A stretch of 64,000 bases of DNA from an uncultured Flavobacteriaceae bacterium (GCA_937136455.1 CAKZOO010000179.1:1-64000); one strand, 5' to 3'. Shown: positions 8,647-17,803, counted from the stretch's first letter. Notes: generated from the sequence alone by a model not told the origin. Numbers and translations are program-made.

Positions 8647-9738
8647 TTATTCCTTTAGTTCGAGTACTTGGTACTGATATCTATTGGTGTATTTAGTGAT
8701 GATTTCATGTGAAGTTTCATCAGCTATTAGTGGGCTAATCAATCGTTTTACTATGGATTGCTTCGAGTGTTGTAGATTGAGATTTCCAAAACCGTAACCC
8801 TTTAAATAACCCTCTTCGATATAGATAAAACTCTTTTCTCCATGAACTCTACCTTGATCTAAAATTACGACATTTTTTTCTTTGATTAAATCAAAGACCA
8901 GAGCCTGATTCCCTTTCTTTCTCCTTTTGTTAAACTTTGGCTTCAACTGAATGATTAGTTGGTGATAGATTAGTTCTATGATTAATTTGGAAGGGTAGTC
9001 CACAACCTCAATACTTCTAAATTGTTTGCACAATTGCTTGTTTCTTTTAGATTCACTAAAGAAGAGTTGGGTTGTTTTTTTGTGAATATCTCTATCTTTT
9101 AAAACAAATAAGAGTTGGTCCTCCTTGTCGTAAAATTTGACCAATCCTTCACAATAGGGGATGCTTTCTAAAGTATCCTGAAGTTTGGGACTCAAAAGCC
9201 CTTTGTCATTAGACTTCACGGCAGACTTAAACAAGCCAGTTTCTAAATCTTTATCGAGTAATACCTGTAATAATTTTAAAGTTGCATAGGCATCTGCTTC
9301 TGCGCGATGGTGTTTTTTTAGTGGAATCCCTAGGGATTTGGTGAGTTTTCCTAAACTGTATGATTCTTCACCTGGTATCAATTTTTTGGATAGTTCAACA
9401 GTGCAGATGGTTTTGCGATTGAAATCATAACCGAGTTGTTGAAAATTGTTCTTTAGGATGCGATAATCGAATTGGGCATTGTGGGCTACTAAAACAGCAT
9501 CCTCGGTAATTTCTACAATGCGTTTGGCAATTTCATGAAACTTAGGAGCAGTGGCTACCATTCGATCGTCAATACCAGTGAGCTTGACTACAAAAGGCTG
9601 TATGGGCTTCTCGGGGTTCACAAGACTAATCAATTGATCTACAATCTCATTGCCATTGTATTTATAGATGGCGATTTCTGTAATTCCCTCTTCGTTGAAT
9701 TTACCTCCAGAAGTTTCTATGTCTACTACACAATACAT
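8647..9738 (-). CDS. DnaQ-like 3'-5' exonuclease fused to a degenerate GIY-YIG domain
   Basis: The N-terminal half (residues 1-165) is a DEDDh exonuclease with all catalytic residues in place: D6 and E8 (VDIETSG), D91 (HNAQFD), H144 and D149 (HHRAEAD). This resembles the proofreading epsilon subunit of DNA polymerase III. Residues about 185-275 align with the UvrC/Cho-type GIY-YIG nuclease, but the catalytic positions are changed: the GIY Tyr is Val200, the YIG motif is F-V-L (211-213), and the metal-site Glu region reads YHQL. The final Asn of KPKFN remains. The 5' end forms a TAATG overlap with the yggS stop. A repair or DNA-processing role is likely; the second domain is probably structural or DNA-binding only. 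Confidence 0.82.
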   Translation of the reverse strand: MYCVVDIETSGGKFNEEGITEIAIYKYNGNEIVDQLISLVNPEKPIQPFVVKLTGIDDRMVATAPKFHEIAKRIVEITEDAVLVAHNAQFDYRILKNNFQQLGYDFNRKTICTVELSKKLIPGEESYSLGKLTKSLGIPLKKHHRAEADAYATLKLLQVLLDKDLETGLFKSAVKSNDKGLLSPKLQDTLESIPYCEGLVKFYDKEDQLLFVLKDRDIHKKTTQLFFSESKRNKQLCKQFRSIEVVDYPSKLIIELIYHQLIIQLKPKFNKRRKKGNQALVFDLIKEKNVVILDQGRVHGEKSFIYIEEGYLKGYGFGNLNLQHSKQSIVKRLISPLIADETSHEIITKYTNRYQYQVLELKE

Positions 9739-10400
9739 TAATGCTTGTAAAATCTCGCTCCAAAGATTGCTGATCCAACTCGAATCATTGTACTTCCTTC
9801 TTCAATAGCTAACTGATAATCTCCACTCATTCCCATGGAAAGAATATCAAAATCTTCAAAAGCAGCTTTTTGTCGCTCATAGATTTGTTTTAAGCTAGAA
9901 AACTCTGCCCTTAGTTGATCTTCTTCAGAGGTAAAGGTAGCCATACCCATCAGTCCTCTGATACGAACATTGTTCAATTCCTTTGGATCATCAGAATTGA
10001 TGAATTCTACGAGCTCCGCTTCGTCAAATCCGAATTTTGTAGATTCTTGAGCAATATGAACTTGAAGTAAACAATCAATCACACGATTGTTTTTCTTTGC
10101 TTGCTTGTCAATTTCTTGAAGTAATCGAAGGGAGTCAACTGAATGAATCAAGCTTACAAAAGGAGCGATGTATTTCACCTTGTTTCGTTGAAGATGACCA
10201 ATCATATGCCACTGAATGTCTTTTGGGAGCGTTTCCCATTTTGAGACCAGTTCTTGAACCTTGTTCTCACCAAAAACTCTTTGACCAGTTTGATAAGCAT
10301 CCTCTATCGCTTCGTTGGGTTTTGTTTTAGAAACTGCAACTAAGGTGACCGTCTCTGGTAGCTCCGATAAAAGTTGGTTTAAATCAGATGTTATAGACAT
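9738..10400 (-). CDS. YggS family pyridoxal-phosphate-binding protein
   Basis: YggS/PLPBP proteins bind pyridoxal phosphate without a known catalytic reaction and balance vitamin B6 and amino-acid pools. The 220-residue length fits. The PLP Lys is K25 (VAVSKTKP). The family signatures GENKVQEL, WHMIGHLQRNK, GLMGMAT and LSMGMSGDYQLAI, and the C-terminal RVGSAIFGAR, are all present. The stop shares a base with the downstream exonuclease start (TAATG), which indicates translational coupling. Confidence 0.94.
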   Translation of the reverse strand: MSITSDLNQLLSELPETVTLVAVSKTKPNEAIEDAYQTGQRVFGENKVQELVSKWETLPKDIQWHMIGHLQRNKVKYIAPFVSLIHSVDSLRLLQEIDKQAKKNNRVIDCLLQVHIAQESTKFGFDEAELVEFINSDDPKELNNVRIRGLMGMATFTSEEDQLRAEFSSLKQIYERQKAAFEDFDILSMGMSGDYQLAIEEGSTMIRVGSAIFGARFYKH

Positions 10401-10401
10401 A

Positions 10402-11280
10402 TTAAAAGTTTAAGGGTGTTGGATTTTTAGGATCGGTATAATCGTAAAAACCTCGATTGGTTTTTCTGCCGAGATGACCTTCATTTACTAATTGAACCAA
10501 AAGTTGGTGTGCCTTGTATTTTTCTTTGTGAAGTTCCTCATAAAGAACCTCGAGAATGAATTTGCAGACATCCAAGCCTATGAGATCTGCCAAAAACAAG
10601 GGGCCCATAGGATGTGACATTCCAAGTTTCATCACTTGATCAATACCTTCAACAGTAGCCACTCCATCACCTAAGCATTCAATTGCTTCATTGATCATGG
10701 GCATGAGGATGCGATTTGATACAAAACCAGGGTAATCATTAACAACTACTGGGATTTTGTTTAAATTTTTTGTGAGTTGAACAATTTGATCAACTATGGT
10801 TGGGTCAGTGCTTTTAGATTGAATTATTTCCACTAAAGGCATTCGCGGAACAGGATTCATGAAGTGCATACCAATAACTCGACTGGGATCAGAGGTCACC
10901 TCTGATAGTTTGTGAATACTGATAGAGGAGGTGTTGGAGGCAAGTATCGTATGTGGACCACTGAGTTGATCCATCTGTTTAAATAGAGCTTGTTTGACTT
11001 CCAATCGTTCAGTGATTGCTTCAACGACTAAATCAATGGAAGAATTTATAGATTGAAGATCAGAGCTAAGAATCAAATTATTTAGAGTGCTTTCCTTCTC
11101 TTCTATAGTGATCAATTCTTTACTGATTTGAATATCGAGGCTCTTTTCGATGGTTTTCTTAGAACGATCTAATGCTTCTTTATTTGAATCTATTAGCACA
11201 ACACTATAGTAGTGCTGTGCAAAAACTTGTGCAATACCACAGCCCATGGTTCCCGACCCAATAACAGCGATTGATTTCAT
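10402..11280 (-). CDS. 3-hydroxyacyl-CoA (3-hydroxybutyryl-CoA) dehydrogenase
   Basis: This enzyme oxidises L-3-hydroxyacyl-CoA to 3-ketoacyl-CoA with NAD+, and the reaction is reversible. The 292-residue length is that of stand-alone enzymes. The Rossmann motif IGSGTMGCGIAQVF is at residues 6-19. The catalytic His lies in MHFMNPVPRMPLVEII, and the helical C-terminal domain begins FVSNRILMPMINEAIECL. The downstream yggS follows with 1 base between, and the upstream Gfo/Idh gene abuts directly, so it belongs to a minus-strand operon. Short-chain or butyrate-type substrates are the usual assignment; the true chain length is not visible from sequence. Confidence 0.9.
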   Translation of the reverse strand: MKSIAVIGSGTMGCGIAQVFAQHYYSVVLIDSNKEALDRSKKTIEKSLDIQISKELITIEEKESTLNNLILSSDLQSINSSIDLVVEAITERLEVKQALFKQMDQLSGPHTILASNTSSISIHKLSEVTSDPSRVIGMHFMNPVPRMPLVEIIQSKSTDPTIVDQIVQLTKNLNKIPVVVNDYPGFVSNRILMPMINEAIECLGDGVATVEGIDQVMKLGMSHPMGPLFLADLIGLDVCKFILEVLYEELHKEKYKAHQLLVQLVNEGHLGRKTNRGFYDYTDPKNPTPLNF

Positions 11281-12240
11281 TTAAAAAGCATTTATAATTT
11301 GTAAAGCTATATCGAGGGCTTTTTTACCATCCTCTAAGTTAACAATAGGTCTGGTATTTTCCTCAATTGCCATGGCAAAACTTTCTAATTCATCTAATAT
11401 AGCATTGTTAGCTTCAATTGTTGGGTTTTCAAAATAGATTTGTTTTTTGATTCCTTCTGCATTTTGAAGTATCATATCAAAATCTCCTGGTGTTTTTGGA
11501 GCATCTTTGATTCTGATGAGTTCCGATTTCTTTTCGAGAAAATCAATAGTGATATAGGCATCCTTTTGAAATACGCGAGTTCTTCTCATATTCTTTAGAG
11601 AAATTCGACTAGCTGTGAGGTTGGCAACACATCCATTTTCAAATTCAATACGCGCATTGGCAATGTCTGGTGATTCACTGATGACAGAAACCCCACTAGC
11701 ACTGATGGATTTGACCTCTGATTTTACAATCGATAAAACAATATCAATATCGTGAATCATTAAATCCAACACCACAGGAACATCAGTTCCTCTAGGATTA
11801 AATTCTGCAAGACGATGCGTTTCAATAAACATAGGGTTGTTAAAATCGTCTCGAACTGCTGTAAAAGCAGGATTGAAACGCTCCACATGACCTACCTGTC
11901 CCTTGCAGTTGTTTAGCTGACTTAATTCAATGAGTGATTGTGCTTCTTCGAGTGTTTTGGTAATCGGTTTTTCGATAAAAATATGCTTGCCTTTTAAGAG
12001 CGCATCTTTTGCAACCTGGTAGTGTGCTAGAGTAGGAGTTACAATATCCACTACATCGACTGCATCAATGAGATCACTGATCTTGTCAAAATAGGTATAT
12101 CCAAATTCCTCAACCACTTTTTGGGCATTCGACTGATCGGGATCATAGAATCCGACTAGGGTATACAAGGATGATTGAGCAGCTAGTTTTAAGTGAATTT
12201 TACCGAGGTGACCTGCACCGAGAACTCCTATTTTAAGCAT
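11281..12240 (-). CDS. Gfo/Idh/MocA family oxidoreductase
   Basis: The 319-residue NAD(P)-dependent oxidoreductase has a Rossmann motif at the N-terminus (IGVLGAGHLGKIHLK), the family Lys motif IEKPITKTLEEAQ, and a C-terminal sheet domain with the conserved DLMIHDIDIVLSI. In this family the Lys of EKP is catalytic. Substrates in the family include sugars, inositols and nucleotide sugars, and none can be assigned here. It abuts the hydroxyacyl-CoA dehydrogenase with no gap. Confidence 0.85.
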   Translation of the reverse strand: MLKIGVLGAGHLGKIHLKLAAQSSLYTLVGFYDPDQSNAQKVVEEFGYTYFDKISDLIDAVDVVDIVTPTLAHYQVAKDALLKGKHIFIEKPITKTLEEAQSLIELSQLNNCKGQVGHVERFNPAFTAVRDDFNNPMFIETHRLAEFNPRGTDVPVVLDLMIHDIDIVLSIVKSEVKSISASGVSVISESPDIANARIEFENGCVANLTASRISLKNMRRTRVFQKDAYITIDFLEKKSELIRIKDAPKTPGDFDMILQNAEGIKKQIYFENPTIEANNAILDELESFAMAIEENTRPIVNLEDGKKALDIALQIINAF

Positions 12241-12269
12241 ATGTTTCGTTCTTTAATTTTTTGTATTGG

Positions 12270-12914
12270 CTAGGATTTATTTTGTAATAAAGGTACAAAG
12301 CTAAAATCTCCGTACTCTTTTTTCTCAAAGGAAGTAGCCGATGTCCTATTAAACAAGGTCATGATTTGAGTCTTATCTCCCACAGGGATGACCAATCTAC
12401 CACCAATTTTTAGTTGCGCTAAAAGTGCTTTGGGAACAAAAGGAGCTCCAGCAGTTACGATGATACTGTCAAAAGGAGCCTCCTCTACAAGTCCTTTATA
12501 GCCATCTCCAAAAATCATTTTTTTTGGTTTATAACCTATTTTCTTAAAGAACAGGGAGGTCTTTTTAAAAAGTTCATTTTGACGTTCAATGGTATATACC
12601 CTCGCTTTTAGAAATAGTAAAACAGCTGTTTGATAACCAGATCCAGTACCTATTTCAAGAATTTTATCGTTTGCTTGAACAGCGAGCAGTTCAGTTTGAA
12701 ATGCCACCGTATAGGGTTGAGAGATCGTCTGGTCGGCTGCAATTGGAAAGGCTTTGTCTTGATAGGCGTGATCTTCAAAACTAGAGTCTAAGAACAAATG
12801 TCTAGGAATGCTTTTTATCGCACTCAATACTGCTCGATCTTTGATTCCTTTGGATTCTAAAAGCTCAGCTAATTGTTTGCGCTTTCCTAAATGCTTTGAA
12901 CTGTCAATCATCAA
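12270..12914 (-). CDS. pcm: Protein-L-isoaspartate O-methyltransferase
   Basis: Pcm methylates the abnormal alpha-carboxyl of isoaspartyl residues with S-adenosylmethionine, which starts their repair to aspartate. The family motif DQTISQPYTVA contains the substrate-binding Ser. The SAM-binding motif I is LEIGTGSGYQTAVL, followed by VYTIERQ (motif post I) and DSIIVTAGAPFVPKALLAQL. The 214-residue length is standard. The start could be either of two adjacent Met codons (12914 or 12911). The gene follows smpB by 2 bases, so the two are co-transcribed. Confidence 0.93.
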   Translation of the reverse strand: MMIDSSKHLGKRKQLAELLESKGIKDRAVLSAIKSIPRHLFLDSSFEDHAYQDKAFPIAADQTISQPYTVAFQTELLAVQANDKILEIGTGSGYQTAVLLFLKARVYTIERQNELFKKTSLFFKKIGYKPKKMIFGDGYKGLVEEAPFDSIIVTAGAPFVPKALLAQLKIGGRLVIPVGDKTQIMTLFNRTSATSFEKKEYGDFSFVPLLQNKS

Positions 12915-12916
12915 TA

Positions 12917-13378
12917 CTAACTGTTTCTAGATTTTTTAACGCGATCTAACTGTCTTTTAGTATCTCGATCTTTAATCACTTCTCTTTTGTCAAATTGTTT
13001 CTTACCTCTAGCTAGCACTATTTTGAGTTTTGCAAGACCTCGATCATTGATAAAGAGAAGGGTAGGGACAATGGTTAATCCAGAGTTTTTGACTTCTTTG
13101 TGTAGTTTTTTGAGCTCGTTTTTGTTGAGTAACAACTTTCGTGCAGCCTTGGGTTTGTGATTGTAGTGTGTTCCCCAAGCGTATTCTTCAATCTGCATAT
13201 TGACTACAAACAGTTCTCCTGCCTCATTGAATTCACAAAAACTTTCAGCAATAGAAGCTTTACCGACCCTAATGGATTTGATCTCTGTACCACTGAGAAC
13301 AATTCCTGCGATATAGCTATCCAAAAATTCATAATTGAATTTGGCCTTTCTATTTTTAATTTGCACTGTTTTTTGCAT
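12917..13378 (-). CDS. smpB: SsrA-binding protein SmpB
   Basis: SmpB binds the tRNA-like part of tmRNA and delivers it to stalled ribosomes for trans-translation. The 153-residue length is typical. The OB-fold core is seen in KAKFNYEFLDSYIAGIVLSGTEIKSIRVG and the conserved Phe-Cys-Glu segment. The C-terminal basic tail (RDTKRQLDRVKKSR) becomes helical in the mRNA channel. The ssrA gene is not in this window. A promoter-like element lies only 5 bases upstream of the start, so the transcript may be nearly leaderless. Confidence 0.95.
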   Translation of the reverse strand: MQKTVQIKNRKAKFNYEFLDSYIAGIVLSGTEIKSIRVGKASIAESFCEFNEAGELFVVNMQIEEYAWGTHYNHKPKAARKLLLNKNELKKLHKEVKNSGLTIVPTLLFINDRGLAKLKIVLARGKKQFDKREVIKDRDTKRQLDRVKKSRNS

Positions 13379-13383
13379 GGAGA

Positions 13384-13391
13384 CAAAAATA
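13384..13391 (-). promoter_or_regulatory. -7 promoter element directly before smpB
   Basis: Read on the minus strand this is TATTTTTG, an exact TAnnTTTG match, with 5 bases between its last G and the smpB ATG. Transcription would start at or next to the start codon. A -33 TTG at 19-21 bp is not evident. Confidence 0.45.
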
Positions 13392-13416
13392 CTAACAATT
13401 GTGCAATGTGCCTTGT

Positions 13417-13920
13417 TTAATCTACAAAGATTCTAACAACATTTGCACTTCCATTTTCAAGTTGAACAATAAATAGAGAATGATTATCTCCCTCGCTCAT
13501 ATCTTGAAATTGAGGATGTCCGAGTAGGTGATTGGTGTGACCTGGAACTGTATTAGAATGACCTACAAACAGCAGGTTTTTACCTAAATTGTTTTTGACA
13601 ATTGAATCAACTGCCTCATTCGTTGGAGCGTAACTCCATACTTTAAGATTTTTTTGTTGAGCGATTTCTTTAACAGTTTCTTCTGTGCGGTGATAGGGAG
13701 TAGCGTAGATGGCGTCTAGTTGGATGTCCTTAAATAATTTTGCCCAAGTATGACTTCGATGAATACCTTCTGTGTTGAGATGTGGATTTCGATTAGAGGG
13801 ATCTGTTTTGACTTTTTCGGCATGCCTTATCAAATAAACAGTAGTTGTCTGTTGAGCGAATAAATTATGGCTACTCAGAAATAACAGTACTCCTAAGCTA
13901 ATTTTGATAAATGATTTCAT
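13417..13920 (-). CDS. Exported histidine phosphatase family protein
   Basis: The 167-residue protein has a clear signal peptide (about 22 residues, ending NLFAQ). It then shows the histidine phosphatase core: the phospho-accepting His in VYLIRHAEK and the second catalytic His in FVGHSNTVPGH. The short form resembles SixA and phosphoglycerate-mutase-like domains, but its export argues for a periplasmic phosphatase rather than a signalling role. It starts 2 bases after the TetR gene, so the regulator and phosphatase form a small operon. The substrate is unknown. Confidence 0.85.
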   Translation of the reverse strand: MKSFIKISLGVLLFLSSHNLFAQQTTTVYLIRHAEKVKTDPSNRNPHLNTEGIHRSHTWAKLFKDIQLDAIYATPYHRTEETVKEIAQQKNLKVWSYAPTNEAVDSIVKNNLGKNLLFVGHSNTVPGHTNHLLGHPQFQDMSEGDNHSLFIVQLENGSANVVRIFVD

Positions 13921-13922
13921 GA

Positions 13923-14522
13923 TTAATTCTTATTGATTTCCTTTTCAATCAACAGATTGATATACGCAACTGTATTTTTTAAAAACTTCACATCCTGAGT
14001 AATCGTTGCCATGCTCACAGCTCCCATGATCATTGTAAAGAGTTGCCTTGCAAATTGAGAAGCCATGAGGGGAATATGAAATGCTTTGGATTGTTCGCCC
14101 TCTTCTAAAATAGTGGTAATAATCGCTCTGATTTCACTAATGGCCTCTCTTACAGCTTCCAAGAGTTCAGGGTTCGTTTGATTGGAATCCACACCGACGT
14201 TGAGGATGGGGCAACCACCAATAGGTTCTGAAAACAAATTGTAATGAGCGTAAAAGTCAGTAAAAGCAAATAGCTGATCTCTGGGATTTGTTGATTTATT
14301 GACAGCTTCTTTGATGGCTGAAATCAACAGTTCTTTATTGTATTCGAATGCTTTGAGAGCTAATTCTTCTTTGTTTTTGAAATTGCCGTAAATGGCTCCT
14401 TTAGTGAGTCCGACAGCTGAGGTGATATCACTCAAACTTGTAGCAGAATAACCCCTTTGATTAAATAGGGGAGCAACGGTCTCAATAATATACTGAGTGG
14501 TTCTTTCTGCTTTAGTAGACAT
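13923..14522 (-). CDS. TetR family transcriptional regulator
   Basis: The 199-residue protein has an N-terminal helix-turn-helix of TetR type: YIIETVAPLFNQRGYSATSLSDITSAVG, written here in parts as GYSATSLSDI and GLTKGAIYGNFKNKEEL. The C-terminal part is a helical ligand domain without assignable specificity. It is co-transcribed with the exported phosphatase. The clpB terminator lies just upstream, so the pair has its own promoter in the 70-base gap, where I see no exact TAnnTTTG match. Confidence 0.9.
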   Translation of the reverse strand: MSTKAERTTQYIIETVAPLFNQRGYSATSLSDITSAVGLTKGAIYGNFKNKEELALKAFEYNKELLISAIKEAVNKSTNPRDQLFAFTDFYAHYNLFSEPIGGCPILNVGVDSNQTNPELLEAVREAISEIRAIITTILEEGEQSKAFHIPLMASQFARQLFTMIMGAVSMATITQDVKFLKNTVAYINLLIEKEINKN

Positions 14523-14543
14523 GAGTTAATTTTTCACTAAGAT

Positions 14544-14571
14544 AAAAAAAAGGAGGCATATACCTCCTTTT
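14544..14571 (-). terminator. Rho-independent terminator of clpB
   Basis: A 9-bp stem is formed by AAAAGGAGG (14548-14556) and CCTCCTTTT (14563-14571) with a CATATA loop. On the minus strand it is followed by a T-run (the A-run 14544-14551). It lies 21 bases past the clpB stop. Confidence 0.85.
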
Positions 14572-14591
14572 ATATTCTTGAAAAATTTAAT

Positions 14592-17189
14592 TTACAATTG
14601 CACTTCTTGATTTCTAAATACCAATTGGTCTTCAAAAGCATCAATTAATACCACTGAGTCTTTACTTATTTTTTGACTTAAGATTTCTTTAGAAAGGGCA
14701 TTGGTCACCTTCTTTTGAATGATTCTCTTAATAGGTCTCGCTCCATAGTGTGGATCAAATCCTGCTTCGGCTAAGTAATTAATTGCATCCTCAGTTGCAT
14801 CGATAGTAATTTCTTGTTTAGAGAGCATTCTCTTGAGAAGATCAATTTGCAAACGAACTATCTGTTTGATCGCATTTTTATCGAGCGGAGTAAACATAAC
14901 GATGTCGTCAATTCTGTTTAAAAATTCAGGTCGAACCGATTTTCTGAGTAATTCCAAAACAGCAAATTGAGACTTTTCTGAGGCCTTTTCTAGATCTTTT
15001 TCGCTGTCAAAGAACTCTTGAATCAATTGAGATCCTATGTTGGAAGTCATGACGATAATGGTGTTTTTAAAATCAGCAATACGCCCCTTATTGTCAGTTA
15101 GACGTCCTTCATCGAGTACTTGTAATAAAACGTTGAAGGTATCTGGATGAGCTTTTTCAATCTCATCGAGCAATACTACAGAATAAGGCTTTCTTCGTAC
15201 AGCCTCTGTTAATTGGCCACCTTCATCATAACCTACATAACCTGGAGGTGCTCCAACTAATCGACTCACTGAGTGTTTTTCTTGGTATTCACTCATGTCA
15301 ATTCGGGTCATGGCGTTCTCGTCATCAAAGAGGTAAGCTGCAAGTGTTTTAGCAAGCTCAGTTTTACCAACTCCTGTTGTTCCCAGAAAAAGGAAGGAGC
15401 CTATTGGTCTGTTTTGATCTTGTAACCCAGCTCTAGATCTGCGAATAGCATCCGATACAACCTCAATGGCCTCATTTTGACCAACCACTCTTTTGTGTAA
15501 GACGTCCTCTAATTGGAGTAATTTATCGATCTCTGTTTGTAGCATTTTACTTACAGGAATTCCAGTCCATTTAGCGACTACATCTGCGATATCTTCCTTA
15601 GTGACTTCTTCTTTTATGAGGGTATTTGAAGCTTCTTGCTCATCTAAAACGCGTTGTAGTGATTCGAGCTTTTCTTGAGCTTCTTTGATTTTACCGTAGC
15701 GCAATTCTGCAACCTTAGCATAGTCACCACTGCGTTCTGCTTTTTCAGCTTCTAGTTTAAAGCTTTCAATAGCTTGTTTTTGTTTTTGAACTTCATCGAC
15801 TAAGTTTTTCTCCTGTTCCCATTGACTGTAGATGGTTCCTCGTTCTTCTTTTAGATTGGCGAGTTCTGCGTTCAATGATTTGAGCTTGGAAGTATCTTTT
15901 TCCTTACTGATCGCTGCAATTTCAATTTCTAATTGCATGATTCGACGATCTAGTTGATCCAATTCCTCTGGTTTGGAGTTAATTTCCATTCTGAGTTTAG
16001 AAGCTGCTTCGTCCATTAAGTCAATCGCCTTATCCGGTAAGAAACGATTGGTGATATAGCGCTGTGATAGTTGAACTGCAGCAATAACCGCTTCATCGCG
16101 AATTTGAACCTTGTGATGGGCCTCGTATTTGTCTTTGATTCCTCTTAGGATCGAAATCGCACTTTCGGTATTGGGTTCATCGACCACTACTTTTTGAAAT
16201 CTTCGCTCCAGTGCTTTGTCTTTTTCGAAGTATTTTTGATATTCATCGAGCGTTGTTGCTCCAATAGCTCTGAGTTCACCTCTAGCTAAGGCAGGTTTTA
16301 AGATATTGGCAGCATCCATAGCTCCCTCACCACCTCCAGCACCAACCAGCGTGTGGATTTCATCGATAAACAATACGATGTCTCCATCGGCAGTTGTAAC
16401 TTCTTTGATCACTGACTTTAATCGCTCTTCGAACTCTCCTTTGTATTTTGCTCCAGCAATTAAAGCTCCCATATCTAGAGAGTAGATCGTTTTCTCTTTG
16501 AGGTTTTCAGGAACATCTCCAGAAACGATACGATGCGCTAATCCTTCTGCAATAGCTGTTTTACCAACACCTGGTTCACCAACGAGCATAGGGTTGTTTT
16601 TTGTTCTTCTGGAAAGAATTTGAAGCACCCTTCTGATTTCCTCGTCGCGACCAATTACGGGATCTAATTTTCCGTTATCAGCAAGACTGTTGAGATTCTT
16701 GGCGTATTTTTCCAAGGCGTTATAAGTTGATTCAGCATCCTGAGATTTTACTGATTCTCCTTTTCTGAGTTCTTGGATCGCTTTGATAAGATCAGCTTCT
16801 TTGATTCCTTGATCCTTTAAAATTTGAGAAACTTTTGAGTTTGACTTTAAAATACCGATTAAAAGGTGCTCTAGAGTGACGTATTCATCTTTCAGGTTTT
16901 TTGCAGCTGCAGTTGCTTCTTGAAGCGCTCTTGCTGCGGTCTTCGAAAGTTGTAACTCACCACCCTCTACTTTGGGGAATCGCTCGATTTCTTTATCGAT
17001 AATTTGATTGATCATCACGCTGTTGACTCCCATTTTTTTCATCAAAAAAGGCAGTACATTTTCTTCCACTAAAAAAAGTGCTTTATAGAGGTGTTCACTT
17101 TCAATCAGCTGATGTGACAAACTCATAGCTAGTTGTTGAGCCTGACCAATCGCTTCCTGTGCTTTTATGGTGTAATTATTAAATTGCAT
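14592..17189 (-). CDS. clpB: ATP-dependent chaperone ClpB
   Basis: ClpB is a hexameric AAA+ disaggregase that works with DnaK to pull proteins out of aggregates. The 865-residue length is standard. The N-terminal Clp repeat domain spans about residues 1-145. AAA-1 has Walker [10 protein letters not shown] and Walker [14 protein letters not shown] coiled-coil middle domain spans roughly 405-525 and distinguishes ClpB from ClpA and ClpC. AAA-2 has GTTGVGKTE and [13 protein letters not shown], followed by the C-terminal domain. No ClpP-binding loop is expected in this family. Dyads of the type GACA-N3-TGTC in the divergent upstream region may be heat-shock control sites. Confidence 0.97.
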   Translation of the reverse strand: MQFNNYTIKAQEAIGQAQQLAMSLSHQLIESEHLYKALFLVEENVLPFLMKKMGVNSVMINQIIDKEIERFPKVEGGELQLSKTAARALQEATAAAKNLKDEYVTLEHLLIGILKSNSKVSQILKDQGIKEADLIKAIQELRKGESVKSQDAESTYNALEKYAKNLNSLADNGKLDPVIGRDEEIRRVLQILSRRTKNNPMLVGEPGVGKTAIAEGLAHRIVSGDVPENLKEKTIYSLDMGALIAGAKYKGEFEERLKSVIKEVTTADGDIVLFIDEIHTLVGAGGGEGAMDAANILKPALARGELRAIGATTLDEYQKYFEKDKALERRFQKVVVDEPNTESAISILRGIKDKYEAHHKVQIRDEAVIAAVQLSQRYITNRFLPDKAIDLMDEAASKLRMEINSKPEELDQLDRRIMQLEIEIAAISKEKDTSKLKSLNAELANLKEERGTIYSQWEQEKNLVDEVQKQKQAIESFKLEAEKAERSGDYAKVAELRYGKIKEAQEKLESLQRVLDEQEASNTLIKEEVTKEDIADVVAKWTGIPVSKMLQTEIDKLLQLEDVLHKRVVGQNEAIEVVSDAIRRSRAGLQDQNRPIGSFLFLGTTGVGKTELAKTLAAYLFDDENAMTRIDMSEYQEKHSVSRLVGAPPGYVGYDEGGQLTEAVRRKPYSVVLLDEIEKAHPDTFNVLLQVLDEGRLTDNKGRIADFKNTIIVMTSNIGSQLIQEFFDSEKDLEKASEKSQFAVLELLRKSVRPEFLNRIDDIVMFTPLDKNAIKQIVRLQIDLLKRMLSKQEITIDATEDAINYLAEAGFDPHYGARPIKRIIQKKVTNALSKEILSQKISKDSVVLIDAFEDQLVFRNQEVQL

Positions 17190-17215
17190 ATGTTTAAAAT
17201 GTTGTGTTAATACGT

Positions 17216-17223
17216 TATCTTTG
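17216..17223 (+). promoter_or_regulatory. -7 promoter element, probably for ytxJ
   Basis: TATCTTTG matches TAnnTTTG on the plus strand, 99 bases before the ytxJ start codon. It implies a leader of about 95 nt containing the GACA/TGTC dyads. No clear -33 match is visible, so the assignment is weak. Confidence 0.35.
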
Positions 17224-17262
17224 CAAACTTTAATTTCAATTATCTTACCAAGATTAAAAACA

Positions 17263-17306
17263 AGACAACATGTCTGTTAAACACTTGATTTTAAAGACAT
17301 TTTGTC
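17263..17306. promoter_or_regulatory. Two GACA-N3-TGTC dyads between clpB and ytxJ
   Basis: AGACA-ACA-TGTCT (17263-17275) and GACA-TTT-TGTC (17296-17306) are two short perfect dyads with the same arms and spacer length. They lie 74-117 bases upstream of the clpB start, in the divergent promoter region. Related TGTCA repeats precede dnaK. A shared heat-shock regulator is a guess based on these positions. Confidence 0.3.
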
Positions 17307-17322
17307 ATATATTTAGAATATT

Positions 17323-17724
17323 ATGAGCTTTTTAAAAAGACTTACATCTCGATCAAAATCACATTCAGAACCTGAAGCTTTAGTTGAAGTTGTTCAGTGG
17401 AAATTAACTAATACGGAACAGTCTTTGGATTTAATAGACGAGCAATCCAAACTAAAACCACAGATCGTATTTAAACATTCGACGCGTTGTGGAGTGAGTT
17501 CAATGGTTCTTAGAAGATTTGAAAGACAATCTCATGAGGTGATATCAGGTATGGATTTTCATATGGTGGATCTTATTTCAAATCGAGATATTTCAAATGC
17601 AATTGCAGCTCGTTACGGAATCACGCATCAATCACCACAGCTGATCATCGTAAAAAATGGAACAGCTGTATACAATGATTCACATTACGATATTACTACT
17701 GTTGAATTAGAGCAATATCTTTAG
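17323..17724 (+). CDS. YtxJ-like monothiol protein (bacillithiol-associated family)
   Basis: The 133-residue protein has a thioredoxin-like fold with a single active-site Cys, C56, in KHSTRCGVSS. The lone Cys after the STRC start, and the C-terminal SPQLIIVKNG segment where thioredoxins carry cis-Pro, fit the YtxJ family. That family is thought to act on bacillithiol mixed disulfides (bacilliredoxin-like); this role is from family knowledge, not from the sequence. No bacillithiol synthesis gene is in the window. It is transcribed divergently from clpB. Confidence 0.75.
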   Translation: MSFLKRLTSRSKSHSEPEALVEVVQWKLTNTEQSLDLIDEQSKLKPQIVFKHSTRCGVSSMVLRRFERQSHEVISGMDFHMVDLISNRDISNAIAARYGITHQSPQLIIVKNGTAVYNDSHYDITTVELEQYL

Positions 17725-17795
17725 TTGTTTAAAAGCAAGTTAATAACTCATCGCAGTTTATTCTAAGAAATGCTTTCGATTAATAATTCAATCAT

Positions 17796-17803
17796 TATTT
17801 TTG
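17796..17803 (+). promoter_or_regulatory. -7 promoter element for glyA
   Basis: TATTTTTG matches TAnnTTTG and lies 18 bases before the glyA ATG at 17822, which would give a leader of about 12-14 nt. Confidence 0.5.

Noticed and set aside
13417..14522. TetR plus exported phosphatase as a defence or drug-resistance module
   Set aside because: There is no transporter, nuclease or toxin nearby, and nothing beyond the two-gene pair supports it.
14592..17189. clpB as ClpC or ClpA with a protease partner
   Set aside because: The long coiled-coil middle domain is present and there is no clpP or adaptor nearby.
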